The position numbers and the translations under genes were made by a program. A stretch of 64,000 bases of DNA from Betaproteobacteria bacterium (lineage in GTDB: Bacteria > Pseudomonadota > Gammaproteobacteria > Burkholderiales > Usitatibacteraceae). Location of the stretch: positions 124,001 through 188,000 of the forward strand of contig JADJSD010000001.1 of NCBI GenBank assembly GCA_016711875.1. Direction: 5' to 3'. The notes beneath the pieces were generated by a model. That model saw only the letters and a list, made by a program, of their open reading frames with translations, ran no database searches and had not been told where the DNA came from. This document shows positions 21,178 through 29,561 of the stretch, piece after piece. Positions within the stretch are counted from its first letter, which is position 1. Each line of letters begins with the position of its first letter.

Positions 21178-22554
21178 CGCCCGAACCGCTTGTCGATCGC
21201 GCGCGCGCGGTACGCGAAGATCTTCTCCACGTCCGAGTCCACCTTGCAGCCCCCGATCGCGGAACCGAGCCAGCCCGCGGGCATCCGGTACCGGACGGTG
21301 TCGCGCATCAGCGTGCCCGCGCCCATCGCGATGAAGTCGTGGGTATGGTGCCAGAGGGCATACGGCCCCTTCGCCTGCAGGTCCGTGAAGCGTCGCGGCG
21401 GCTCCCAGGTCTCGATGAGCGTCTGCCAGCCGAACGGCACGCCGTTGAGGCGGAGCGTGTAGTCGAGGCGCGTGCCCCGGCCGATCGCCGGGGTGGAGAT
21501 CCGCCGCACGTGGAAATTGAGGAAGGGCGGCGTGATCTCCTCGAGGTTGCGGGCGTCGCCGAAGAACGGCCAGATCGCCTCGGCCGGGTGGGGCAGCCAC
21601 TGCTCCCAGAGGCGTTCGCGCACGCCGCCGCGCAGGGGCACGAGCAGGTCGTCCAGCGCGCGCTCGACCGATTCGTGCCGGAACCGGAAGCCCGACGCGA
21701 GCGTCGCCGCCGGCTCCACGCGCGCGCTGCCGAGCACGATCGCGGCCTTCTCGCCGAACATCGCCCGGATCACCGGCACCGGCGCGGGCAGGTTCTCCCT
21801 CACGCCGAGCGACCGGCACAGGGCCGTCGTGAAATCGCGGTTGGTCGCGGGCGCCGGCGCGACGCCTTCGAGATTGCCGGAAGGGGCGGCATCGAGGGCA
21901 TGCACGAAGAGGCGCGCGATGTCCTCCAGGTGGATCCAGCCCATCCATTGCCGGCCCCCGCCCAGCCGCCCCGCCGCGGAAAGCCGGAAGAGCGGAAGCA
22001 TCTCCGCCAGCGCGCCCCCTTGCCTCGCGAGCACGACCCCCGTGCGAACGACGGGAACGCGCAGGGCCGGGCGACGGACGGCGAAAGGCGCGAGCTCGGC
22101 CTCCCAGGCCTCGACCACGTCCGCGAGAAAGCCGCTTCCCTTCGAACTCGTGGCATCCAGGCGCTCGTCCCCACGATCGCCGTAGAAGCCCGTCGCCGAG
22201 CCGTGAACGAACGCGGTGACGCGATCGCCGTGCGCGAGCACGGCCGCGACGAGCTGCCGGGTGCCCTGCACGCGCGAGTCGAGGATGAGGGCTTTCCTCG
22301 CGGCGGACCAGCGCCCTTCGGCCACGGGCTCGCCGGCCAGGTGCACGACCGCGTCGACGTCGCGCAGGGCTTCGGGGCACGGGCCGGGTGTGGTCCCAGG
22401 CGTGGCACGTGGCGGGGAAGGGCAGGCGGCGGGCCGCGTCGACGTCGCGCACGAGGCACACGAGCGCGTCGCCCCTCGCGGCGAGGATCTTGCCGACTTC
22501 GCGGCCGATGAGGCCGGTGGCCCCGGTGAGGAGGATGCGCCTGCGTTCTTGCAC
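21174..22554 (-). CDS. YfcH/SulA-type NAD(P)-binding epimerase (TIGR01777 family) with C-terminal SRPBCC domain; apparent frameshift
   Basis: From a GTG at 22554 the N-terminus reads RRRILLTGATGLIGREVG, a Rossmann dinucleotide site. The frame then breaks at the GGGG run 22374-22377 (CCCC on the coding strand): the first frame ends HAWDHTRPVP and the other resumes EALRDVDAVVHLAGEP, which is the expected continuation. One extra base is the simplest explanation. After the epimerase core (SATGFYGDRGDE) and a DUF1731-like tail, a second domain follows (about the last 150 residues, WPFFGDARNLEEITPPFLNF onward) resembling SRPBCC ligand-binding proteins. The total is ~460 residues. The reaction is unknown. 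It overlaps the SDR gene downstream. Confidence 0.8.
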
Positions 22555-22642
22555 GGGATGCCTCGCCGATGGAAGGCCGGGAAGCCTACCAGCCCGGCGC
22601 CCCGAGCCGAATGGGCACAACGGTCAACGCCGGCCCGGGCTC

Positions 22643-25054
22643 TCAGGCGTCGTTGCGACGGCCCGTCTTCGCGCGCTTCTGCTTGCCCAGCTCGCGCTCG
22701 CGCTGGCGCAGGACGTCGATCATGACGTTGAAGACGCGCGCCAGCTGCCCGATCTCGTCCGCGGACATGACACGGACCGTCGCCCGGTCGTAGTCGCCGC
22801 TCTTCAGGGCGTGCGCCGCATCCTTCAGCTCCCCGATCGGACGAACGATGGTGCGCGAGAACCACACCGCGAGGACGAGGAACACGAGCCCCACGATCCC
22901 GACGCTGTAGAGCACCGTGCGCAGCAGCTCGCGCAGCGGCGCCTCGAAGTACTCGCGCGTCTCTCCCATCGCCACCACCCAGTCGTGGCCCGCCACCGGC
23001 GCGAAGCCGGCGATGGCCGGCCCCTCGCCCGTGAGCGAGGTGTAGCTCGCGTTGCCCTGCTTCTTCGCGCCCACGATGGCCGCGGCGAGCTGGGTCGCGT
23101 TCACCGTCTCGATGCTGTCGCGCCGGTAGCGCTGGTCGGCCACGATGGCCTTGAGCGTCTCCGGCGGCAGCGGGGCGAGGCTCTTGTAGATGAGCCACGG
23201 ATCCGAGTGGTGCAGCAGGATGCCGTCGGCGTCGACGAGCATCGCCGTGCGCGCCGTGGTGCCGCGCGATTCCTCGAGGATGGCCGCCACGGAGCTCGCG
23301 CGGATGCGCAGCGTGACGACGCCGATCACCTGGCCCTTCTCGTCCCTCACCGGGTTGGCGAAGAAGGCGCCCGAGGCACCGGCCGTCGCACCGACGATGA
23401 TGCCGGTGATGTAAGGCCGTCCCTGGCTCGCCTCCTGGAAGTAGCGGCGGAACTTGAAGTTGCCGCCCGGCACCGTCTTGTTCGTGGAGGTGAGCGCCGT
23501 CCCGCCCGCGTCGAGCAGCGTGACGACGTCGATGTCGGTGTTGGCCTTCACCAGGCCCTCGAGCTTCGCGAGGATCCGGGCCCTGCCCGCCTCCGTGGGC
23601 TTCTTCAGGAAGGCGACGAAGGCCTCGTCGTTGCCCATGTACATGCCGAGGTTGCGGCTGTCCGTGAGCAGCTGCGAGATGCGCCCGGCGACGCTCGCGG
23701 CCAGCTGCTCCAGGTTGCGCAACTCCCCTGCGCTCACGCGCTCGACGCTGCCGCGGTAGTTGTACAGCGCCGTGATGACCATCGGCGCGAGGGCGGCGAG
23801 CACCATCGCGAGCGTCATCTTGAAGGCGAGCGGCCACGAGCCGGGCTTCGCGACCTGCGAGAACCCGCGCCCGATCTTCGCCTTGAGGAGCTTGGGCGAG
23901 CGCAGCACCACGCCCCAGCCTTCCTGGCCCTCGGACTCGACCGAGCCCGCGGTGAGGGCGGTCTGCAGGTCGATGCCTTCCGGGTGGCCGGCGAAGAGCG
24001 CCGTGCGCCATTGCGACACTTCCCGGGGCCGGTCCTTCGACTCCGGCGCGAGCGCCCAGTCGATCGCCTTGAGGAAGGCTTCGCTGTAGCGGCCCTTGCC
24101 TGCCTCGACGGCCGGGGTCATCGGGTCCGGGAACACCATGCGGTCCGGCGCCGCCGGGGGCTTCTTCCCGGTGACCATCCAGTAGAGGGTGGCGCCGAAG
24201 GCGTAGAGATCGGTGTACGGGCCCTGCTCGCCCATCACGTACTGCTCGATGGGGCCGTAGCCGGGTGTCACGACATTGCTCGCGTCCGTCTGTTCGTCCG
24301 CCGCGCGGCGCGCCGCGCCGAAGTCGAGCAGCACGAGCGAGCCGTCGCCGTCGCGCACGTAGATGTTGTCGGGCTTGATGTCGCGGTGCAGGAACCCCGC
24401 CTCGTGGACGACCGACAGGCCGTCGAGCAGCGGGCCGAAGAGGCCGAGCAGTTCCACCTCGGGCGTGTCGGCGTGCTTGCGCCACCAGTTCTTGAGCGAT
24501 TCGCCGCGCTCGTACTCGAGCACCATGTAGGCCGTGTTGTTGGCCTCGAAGAAGCGGGCCACGCGCACGATGTGCGGGTGGCGGAAGGTGGCGAGGGTGC
24601 GCGCCTCGACGAGGTAGCTCTCGAGGCCCTTCTCGTACGTCTCCTCGTCGCCCTCGCTGCGCGGGGTCACCGTCACGTCGGTGGCGCGGCGGGCGAACTG
24701 CTCGGGCAGGTACTCCTTGATCGCCACCTTGGCGTTCAGGTTCACGTCGCTCGCGAGGTAGGTGATGCCGAAGCCGCCCTGGCCCAGCACGCTGTCCACG
24801 CGGTATTCGTGCAGCCGGTACCCGACGGGAAGCGCGACGACCTCCACCACCTTGGGTGCCCTGGGCGGCGGCGCGAGGCTCACCGGCGGCAGGAGGGTCG
24901 TGGGGGTCGAGGGAACGGTCGCGTCGGCATCGGTCCCCACGGGAATCGTGGCGTCGGCGTCGACGGCCGGCGCGGTGCGCTTCAGCGGGCCATCGCGTGC
25001 GAGGCGGGTGATGTCGGGCCGCGAGTCGCGATCCTTATCGTCGGGGGGATTCAT
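22643..25054 (-). CDS. Ser/Thr protein kinase with C-terminal Cache sensor and HAMP
   Basis: The 803-residue protein begins with a Thr/Pro/Asp-rich linker (1-75), then a Hanks-type kinase domain: GQGGFG at 91-96, Lys113 in AIKEY, HRDIKPDN (~216-223) and DFGAAR (~242). A transmembrane helix (~410-430) leads into a ~270-residue extracytoplasmic double-Cache-like domain (LTDSRNLGMYMG..., PYITGIIVGATAG). A second helix (~710-735) and a HAMP domain (~735-785) end the chain, with no further output domain. Sensing therefore occurs downstream of the kinase in the polypeptide, the reverse of usual sensor kinases. All key catalytic residues are present. Divergent to the GNAT gene at 25185. Confidence 0.93.
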   Translation of the reverse strand: MNPPDDKDRDSRPDITRLARDGPLKRTAPAVDADATIPVGTDADATVPSTPTTLLPPVSLAPPPRAPKVVEVVALPVGYRLHEYRVDSVLGQGGFGITYLASDVNLNAKVAIKEYLPEQFARRATDVTVTPRSEGDEETYEKGLESYLVEARTLATFRHPHIVRVARFFEANNTAYMVLEYERGESLKNWWRKHADTPEVELLGLFGPLLDGLSVVHEAGFLHRDIKPDNIYVRDGDGSLVLLDFGAARRAADEQTDASNVVTPGYGPIEQYVMGEQGPYTDLYAFGATLYWMVTGKKPPAAPDRMVFPDPMTPAVEAGKGRYSEAFLKAIDWALAPESKDRPREVSQWRTALFAGHPEGIDLQTALTAGSVESEGQEGWGVVLRSPKLLKAKIGRGFSQVAKPGSWPLAFKMTLAMVLAALAPMVITALYNYRGSVERVSAGELRNLEQLAASVAGRISQLLTDSRNLGMYMGNDEAFVAFLKKPTEAGRARILAKLEGLVKANTDIDVVTLLDAGGTALTSTNKTVPGGNFKFRRYFQEASQGRPYITGIIVGATAGASGAFFANPVRDEKGQVIGVVTLRIRASSVAAILEESRGTTARTAMLVDADGILLHHSDPWLIYKSLAPLPPETLKAIVADQRYRRDSIETVNATQLAAAIVGAKKQGNASYTSLTGEGPAIAGFAPVAGHDWVVAMGETREYFEAPLRELLRTVLYSVGIVGLVFLVLAVWFSRTIVRPIGELKDAAHALKSGDYDRATVRVMSADEIGQLARVFNVMIDVLRQRERELGKQKRAKTGRRNDA

Positions 25055-25125
25055 GCGTTATGCTCGGCGCCGGGCCTCGTCGGGAAGCGGGGCCATGTTA
25101 CCTGAAGGTTCCGGCCGGGCCGCCG

Positions 25126-25140
25126 TTAACGCATCGTTAA
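25126..25140. promoter_or_regulatory. operator-like inverted repeat TTAACG-N3-CGTTAA
   Basis: Two perfect 6-base arms are separated by CAT in the 130-base divergent gap between the sensor Ser/Thr kinase and the GNAT gene. The core TAACG-N3-CGTTA is the same as at 12854-12866, including the 3-base spacer. It sits 45 bases before the GNAT start. A shared dimeric regulator is possible but unproven. Confidence 0.45.
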
Positions 25141-25184
25141 GGCCGCAACCGGGCGGGCCCGATAACAAGGAGAAAGGGCACACG

Positions 25185-25793
25185 ATGCGCATCGAACCCG
25201 TCACCCTGGTCGGCCGCCACCTGCGCCTCGAGCCCCTCACGCCGGGCCACGTGCAGGATCTCGACTACGCCTGCAAGGATTCCCCGGACGGCAAGCGCAC
25301 CATCTGGCGCTACCTGCTCGATGCCCGCATCTACCGCAGCGTCGGGATGGCGGGGCTCGTCGACTCGCTGCTCGAGCGCCAGGCCGCGGGCACGGACCTG
25401 CCCTTCGCGATCATCGACCTGAAGACGGGCAACGCGGTGGGCACCACGCGCTTCATGGAGATCGAGCTCGAGAACCGCTGCGTCGAGATCGGCACCTTCA
25501 TCGGCCTGAACTTCCAGCGCGAGGGCCTCAACCTCGAGAGCAAGCAGCTCATGCTCCGGCACGCCTTCGACACGCTGAAGGTGATGCGCGTGCAGTTCAA
25601 GATCGACCACCGCAACTTCGCCTCGCTCGACGCGATCGAGCGGCTGCGCGCCTACCGGGAGGGGGTGCTGCGCAACCACATCCTCCTGGCGGACGGCTCG
25701 CCGCGATCCTCGGTCTACTACAGCATCCTCGACTCGGAGTGGCCGGCCATCGAGCTGCACCTCGAGGCGCTCATGGCGCGCTCGGGCGGCTAG
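25185..25793 (+). CDS. GNAT-family N-acetyltransferase (RimJ/RimL-like)
   Basis: The ATG at 25185 is preceded by AAGGAGAAAGG; longer upstream frames in the divergent region are rejected. The 202-residue protein opens EPVTLVGRHLRLEPLTPGH, typical of the RimJ/RimL group that acetylates protein N-termini or small amines. Beta4-beta5 are recognisable in VGTTRFMEIELENRCVEIG, and the fold ends in DHRNFASLDAIERLRAYREG and YYSILDSEWP. The acetyl-CoA loop is not the usual R/QxxGxG/A but FQREGLN, as in this subgroup. Acceptor unknown. Confidence 0.88.
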   Translation: MRIEPVTLVGRHLRLEPLTPGHVQDLDYACKDSPDGKRTIWRYLLDARIYRSVGMAGLVDSLLERQAAGTDLPFAIIDLKTGNAVGTTRFMEIELENRCVEIGTFIGLNFQREGLNLESKQLMLRHAFDTLKVMRVQFKIDHRNFASLDAIERLRAYREGVLRNHILLADGSPRSSVYYSILDSEWPAIELHLEALMARSGG

Positions 25794-25809
25794 GCCACCC
25801 GGCCCCGCC

Positions 25810-26544
25810 ATGCCGTCTCTGCCGCGGCGCCTCTTCTGGCTGGCGTTCTGGGTCGTCGGCTTCGCCGTCGGCATGACGGGGCTTCTCCTCTACTTCAAGT
25901 ACCAGTCGGTCTTCACGGGCCTGCAGCGCGATCGCATCCTCCTGGTCGCGCGCGAGATCGACGAGATCGCCGAGCGCGACCTGTCGCTGGGCCAGGATTT
26001 CTGGAGCATCGACACGCTGCCGGAGGTGATCGAGCGCCGCCGCACGGCCGAGTCCTTCCTGCAGGCGATCGACGTGGCCGGGCCCGACGGCCGCATCGCC
26101 TATGCCTCGGACATGTCGCGCATGGGCTCCTCGCTGCCGCCGGAATGGATGCCGCTCGTCACGACGGCGGCCCCCCTCGCCGCCTTCTCGCCGTCGCGGG
26201 ACGAGGCCGTCGTCTCCTCGCCCATCCGCAACAGCTTCGGCCAGGTGGCGGGCTACACCGTCGTGCGCTACGGCCGGGCGCTCGAGCACGAGGCCATGGC
26301 GAGATTCACGCGGGAGATCGTCTTCGCCTGCGGCGTGTCCTGGGCCGGGTTCACCGCGCTCCTCTTCGCGCTGCTGATGGCGATGCGCCGGCAGATCGAA
26401 GCCGTCTTCCGGCAGGCGGCCGATGCCGTGGACGGCAAGGCCGCCGTGCCGGAGTCACTCGCGCAGGAAATCGGGCGGGCCGAGGGACAATTCGCGCAGG
26501 CCGAGCGCTTCCTTGCCGCCGCGGCGGACGGGAGCCCGCGTTGA
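25810..26544 (+). CDS. membrane-bound periplasmic sensor protein without output domain
   Basis: The 244-residue protein has a TM helix (~8-28), a ~140-residue periplasmic region containing PDGRIAYASDMSRMGSSLP (a Cache/PAS-like turn and ligand-facing strand) and SPIRNSFGQVAGYTVVRYG, then a second TM helix (~170-195) and a short cytoplasmic helix-rich tail with no enzymatic domain. This resembles the sensor half of a chemoreceptor or histidine kinase detached from its output. It starts 17 bases after the GNAT gene, and its stop overlaps the TTG start of the sensor-MFS gene. It is probably a partner of that protein and of the binding protein at 28517. Confidence 0.75.
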   Translation: MPSLPRRLFWLAFWVVGFAVGMTGLLLYFKYQSVFTGLQRDRILLVAREIDEIAERDLSLGQDFWSIDTLPEVIERRRTAESFLQAIDVAGPDGRIAYASDMSRMGSSLPPEWMPLVTTAAPLAAFSPSRDEAVVSSPIRNSFGQVAGYTVVRYGRALEHEAMARFTREIVFACGVSWAGFTALLFALLMAMRRQIEAVFRQAADAVDGKAAVPESLAQEIGRAEGQFAQAERFLAAAADGSPR

Positions 26545-28520
26545 AGCGCATGGGTTTCTTCCACCGGCAGATGGCCAGGGCGATGGCGGCGATCCTCGTG
26601 GTCGTCATGGCGGCCATCGCCGCCACGGTCGCCCTCGCCTACCGCAGCTTCGAGGAAAGCGTCGGCCCGCAGGTCCTCGCCAAGGCGAGCACCGCCGGGC
26701 GTTCGCTCGCCGACACCCTGGCCCTGGCGGCGAAGCACGAGCTGCCCGTGGACCGGCTGGTCGGCGTGGAGGACCTGTTCGGCGAGGCGCAGAAGCGCTA
26801 CCCGGAGTTCGCGCGCATCGAATTGCTGCAGGCAGGCAAGCCGCTCTACGCGAAGGGCGTCGAGGGCGACGGCACGCTCGTCGCGCGTGCGCCCATCGCC
26901 GGCTACGAGAAGGAACGCGCGGAAGTGGCCATCGCGGTGGACCCGGCCTTCGTGCGGCGCATCTTCCAGGAGATGACCCTCGACCTGCTCGTGGTCGCCG
27001 TGGTGGCGCTCTTCGTCTCGCTGGAGCTGCTCTACTTCCTGGCCGCCGGCATCCTCGCGGACCTGGGGCGCCTGCGTGCGCAGCTCGCCGCCTTCGGCCG
27101 CGGGGCGTTCGTCCCGCTGCCGCGCCCGGCCTGGCTCGGCGTCGGCCTGGGCGAGGCCCTGGAGAGGCGGCGCGCGGCGATCGCGCAGCGCCACGAGGCG
27201 TTGCCACCCGACGCCCGGCCCTCGCCCGGCGCGGACTTCACCTTCACCGACACGCGCGGCGCGCGCGGCACCAACGACGCCGCTTTCGTGATGGGCGCGA
27301 TGCGCACGCCTTTCTTCCTCCTGCTGCTCGCGGACGACCTCTCGCGCGCCTTCCTGCCCGTCTTCGCCGCGAGCCTGCCGGCCGGCGGCCTCGCGCTCTC
27401 GCCCAACCTCGTGGCGAGCCTGCCCGTCGTCGTGTTCATGGTCGTCGTGGCGCTCTCGCAGCCCGTGCTCGGGGGCTGGAGCGAGCGGATCGGCCGGCGG
27501 CGCTCCTTCCTCGCCGGCGCCGGGATCGCGCTCGTCGCCCATGCCCTGTCCGCGCAGTCATCGAGCCTCGTGGAGCTGCTCGCGTGGCGCTCGGCCGGCG
27601 GCGCGGCCTGGGCCATCGCCTTCGTCGCGGCGCAGGGCTACATCCTCGACCATACGGATTCGCGCACGCGCACCGCGGGGCTCGCGGCCTTCGTGGGCAT
27701 CATCATGGTCTCGCTCATCTGCGGGCCTTCCATCGGCGGGCTCCTCGCCGACGGCTTCGGCCATCGCGGCACGCTTGCCCTGGGCGCGGCGCTCGCGGCG
27801 CTGGGCTTCTTCCTCGCCTGGCGCCGTCTTCCGGCCGACGAGGCCCCCGCGGGGCCGGCGCCGGCCGGCGCGGCGAAGGGCAGCCTCGCCGCCGTGCTCG
27901 CGAACCGCCGCTTCGTGGCGCTGCTGCTCCTGGCCGCCGTGCCCGCCAAGGTCATCCTCATCGGGACCTGCTACTACCTCATCCCGCTCTACATCGTCGA
28001 GCTGGGCAGCACCGCCGCGATGGCCGGCCGCCTCATCATGCTGTACTCGGTGATGATGGTGATCCTCGTGCCGTGGATGGCGGGGTGGGTCATGGCGCGG
28101 CGCGCGCTCGCGGACGCGCGGCCCGAGCCCGCGTTCGTCGCCGCCGGCCTCGCGCTCTCCGGACTCGCGGGCCTCGCGATGCTGCTGCCCTTCGGCGTGT
28201 TCTCGGCGCTCGCGCTCGTGCTGCTGCTGGGCATCGGGCAATCGCTCAGCATCTCGCCGCAGGCCGCGATGGTGGCGGAAGTGTGCCAGCGCGAGATCGC
28301 CACGCTGGGGCAAGGCGCCGTGTACGGCGTCTACCGGCTCGTGGAGCGCCTGGGCAACGCGGCGGGGCCGCTCCTCGCCGCGATCCTTCTCGAGACGATC
28401 GGCTTCCGGCATTCCTTCGTCGCCCTCGGGGCGGGCGTGCTGGTGTGCGCGCTGCTCTTCGCCGCGGTCTTCCTGCCCCGGGGCGTGCCGGCCCGGGTCG
28501 CGACGCAGGCGGCGCCATGA
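26541..28520 (+). CDS. MFS transporter fused to an N-terminal periplasmic sensor module
   Basis: TTG at 26541, six bases after GGGAG and overlapping the previous stop, gives 659 residues; ATG 26550 is an alternative but is too far from that Shine-Dalgarno. Residues ~11-33 form a TM helix, ~34-145 a periplasmic domain, ~147-170 a second TM helix, then a linker, then from ~250 a full 12-helix MFS domain with motif A GGWSERIGRRRSF and LICGPSIGGLLAD in TM5. The N-terminal half has the same layout as the neighbouring 25810 protein. The TGA overlaps the ATG of the binding-protein gene. It may be a transporter gated or reported on by its sensor domain; I know of no characterised equivalent. Substrate unknown. 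Confidence 0.82.
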   Translation: MKRMGFFHRQMARAMAAILVVVMAAIAATVALAYRSFEESVGPQVLAKASTAGRSLADTLALAAKHELPVDRLVGVEDLFGEAQKRYPEFARIELLQAGKPLYAKGVEGDGTLVARAPIAGYEKERAEVAIAVDPAFVRRIFQEMTLDLLVVAVVALFVSLELLYFLAAGILADLGRLRAQLAAFGRGAFVPLPRPAWLGVGLGEALERRRAAIAQRHEALPPDARPSPGADFTFTDTRGARGTNDAAFVMGAMRTPFFLLLLADDLSRAFLPVFAASLPAGGLALSPNLVASLPVVVFMVVVALSQPVLGGWSERIGRRRSFLAGAGIALVAHALSAQSSSLVELLAWRSAGGAAWAIAFVAAQGYILDHTDSRTRTAGLAAFVGIIMVSLICGPSIGGLLADGFGHRGTLALGAALAALGFFLAWRRLPADEAPAGPAPAGAAKGSLAAVLANRRFVALLLLAAVPAKVILIGTCYYLIPLYIVELGSTAAMAGRLIMLYSVMMVILVPWMAGWVMARRALADARPEPAFVAAGLALSGLAGLAMLLPFGVFSALALVLLLGIGQSLSISPQAAMVAEVCQREIATLGQGAVYGVYRLVERLGNAAGPLLAAILLETIGFRHSFVALGAGVLVCALLFAAVFLPRGVPARVATQAAP

Positions 28521-29524
28521 GGCGTCGCGTACTCGGTTCGCTCGCGGGCGCGGCCGCCCTGGCCGCCGTCGGCTCCGTCGCGACGCTCGCCCGGCCCCTC
28601 ACGGCCAGGCGCATCTACGCCGTCACCTGGCGCGGTCGCACGCAGGTGGAGCAGGGCTTCACCGACTATCTCGGCAAGAGCGGCCTGCCGGTGGAATTCA
28701 CCTGGCGCGACGCGGCGCAAAGCACGGCCCGCATCGCCGAGTTCGCACGCGAGATCCGCGAGACGAAGCCCGACCTCGTCTACACCTGGGGCACACCGCC
28801 CACGCTCGGGATCGCCGGCCCGTTCGACCAGGCGGACCCGGCGAAGCACGTGACGGGCATCCCGATCGTCTTCGCGCTCGTCGCCTCGCCGGTGGGCGCG
28901 AAGCTCGTGCCTTCGCTCAAGGGCCAGGGTCGCGACGTGACGGGCGTCTACCACGTGGCGGCCATCGCCTCGCAGGTGGAGGCGATGCGCGCGTACCGCG
29001 GGTTCTCGAAGGTCGGGGTGATCTACAACGCGGCGGAACTCAACTCGGTGGCCACCGCGTCTGCCCTGAAGGATCTCGCGAAGGCACAGCGATTCGAGGT
29101 GATCGAGCAGGCCTTCGACCGCGGCGCGGACGGCAAGCCGGTTCCCACCGGAATCGAGGAGAAGATCGTGGCGCTCGCCCGCGGCGGGGCCGAGTGGCTC
29201 TACCTCGGGCCGGACACGTATCTCTTCTCGCAGGTGGAACGGGTCGCCGCCGCGGCGATGGCGGCGAAGCTGCCCACGTTCTCGGCGACGGAGGGCGTGC
29301 TCAATTCCCCCGCGCCCATCCTCACCGGCCTCGTCTCGAGCTACTACACCATCGGGCAGTTCGCCGGCTTCAAGGCCGAGCAGATCCTCGGCCGGGGGGT
29401 GCGCGCGCGCGACATTCCCATCGAGACGCTCACGCGCTATTCGTTCATCGTGCGCATGGAAGTCGCGAAGTCGCTGGGCTTCCTGCCGCCCGTCTCCCTC
29501 TTCAACCACGCCATCATCCGCTGA
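28517..29524 (+). CDS. periplasmic ABC-type substrate-binding protein (PF04392 / TrpX-like)
   Basis: ATG 28517 overlaps the preceding TGA. The 335-residue protein has an N-terminal export signal with MRRRVLG then a hydrophobic stretch. The body matches the ABC_sub_bind family: IYAVTWRGRTQVEQGF, KPDLVYTWGTPPTLG, VGVIYNAAELNSVA and YYTIGQFAGFKAEQIL. In most genomes such proteins sit with a LivH-like permease and ATPase; here no ABC permease or ATPase accompanies it. Its partners are a free sensor protein and a sensor-MFS fusion. It probably delivers ligand information, or ligand, to them. A GC hairpin follows the stop. Confidence 0.88.
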   Translation: MRRRVLGSLAGAAALAAVGSVATLARPLTARRIYAVTWRGRTQVEQGFTDYLGKSGLPVEFTWRDAAQSTARIAEFAREIRETKPDLVYTWGTPPTLGIAGPFDQADPAKHVTGIPIVFALVASPVGAKLVPSLKGQGRDVTGVYHVAAIASQVEAMRAYRGFSKVGVIYNAAELNSVATASALKDLAKAQRFEVIEQAFDRGADGKPVPTGIEEKIVALARGGAEWLYLGPDTYLFSQVERVAAAAMAAKLPTFSATEGVLNSPAPILTGLVSSYYTIGQFAGFKAEQILGRGVRARDIPIETLTRYSFIVRMEVAKSLGFLPPVSLFNHAIIR

Positions 29525-29525
29525 C

Positions 29526-29549
29526 CGCCGCCGGCGAGGGCCGGCGGCG
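29526..29549. terminator. GC hairpin between convergent genes
   Basis: A perfect 10-base stem (CGCCGCCGGC / GCCGGCGGCG) with a GAGG loop begins 1 base after the binding-protein stop and ends 12 bases before the stop of the convergent secreted-protein gene. There is no U-tract, so it may only assist termination or protect 3' ends in both directions. Confidence 0.6.
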
Positions 29550-29561
29550 ATCGCGGTTGCG

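Noticed and set aside
26423..29524. Single frame covering the sensor-MFS and binding-protein genes
   Set aside because: Only the last part, from 28517, is protein-like; the earlier part is a shadow of the MFS frame.
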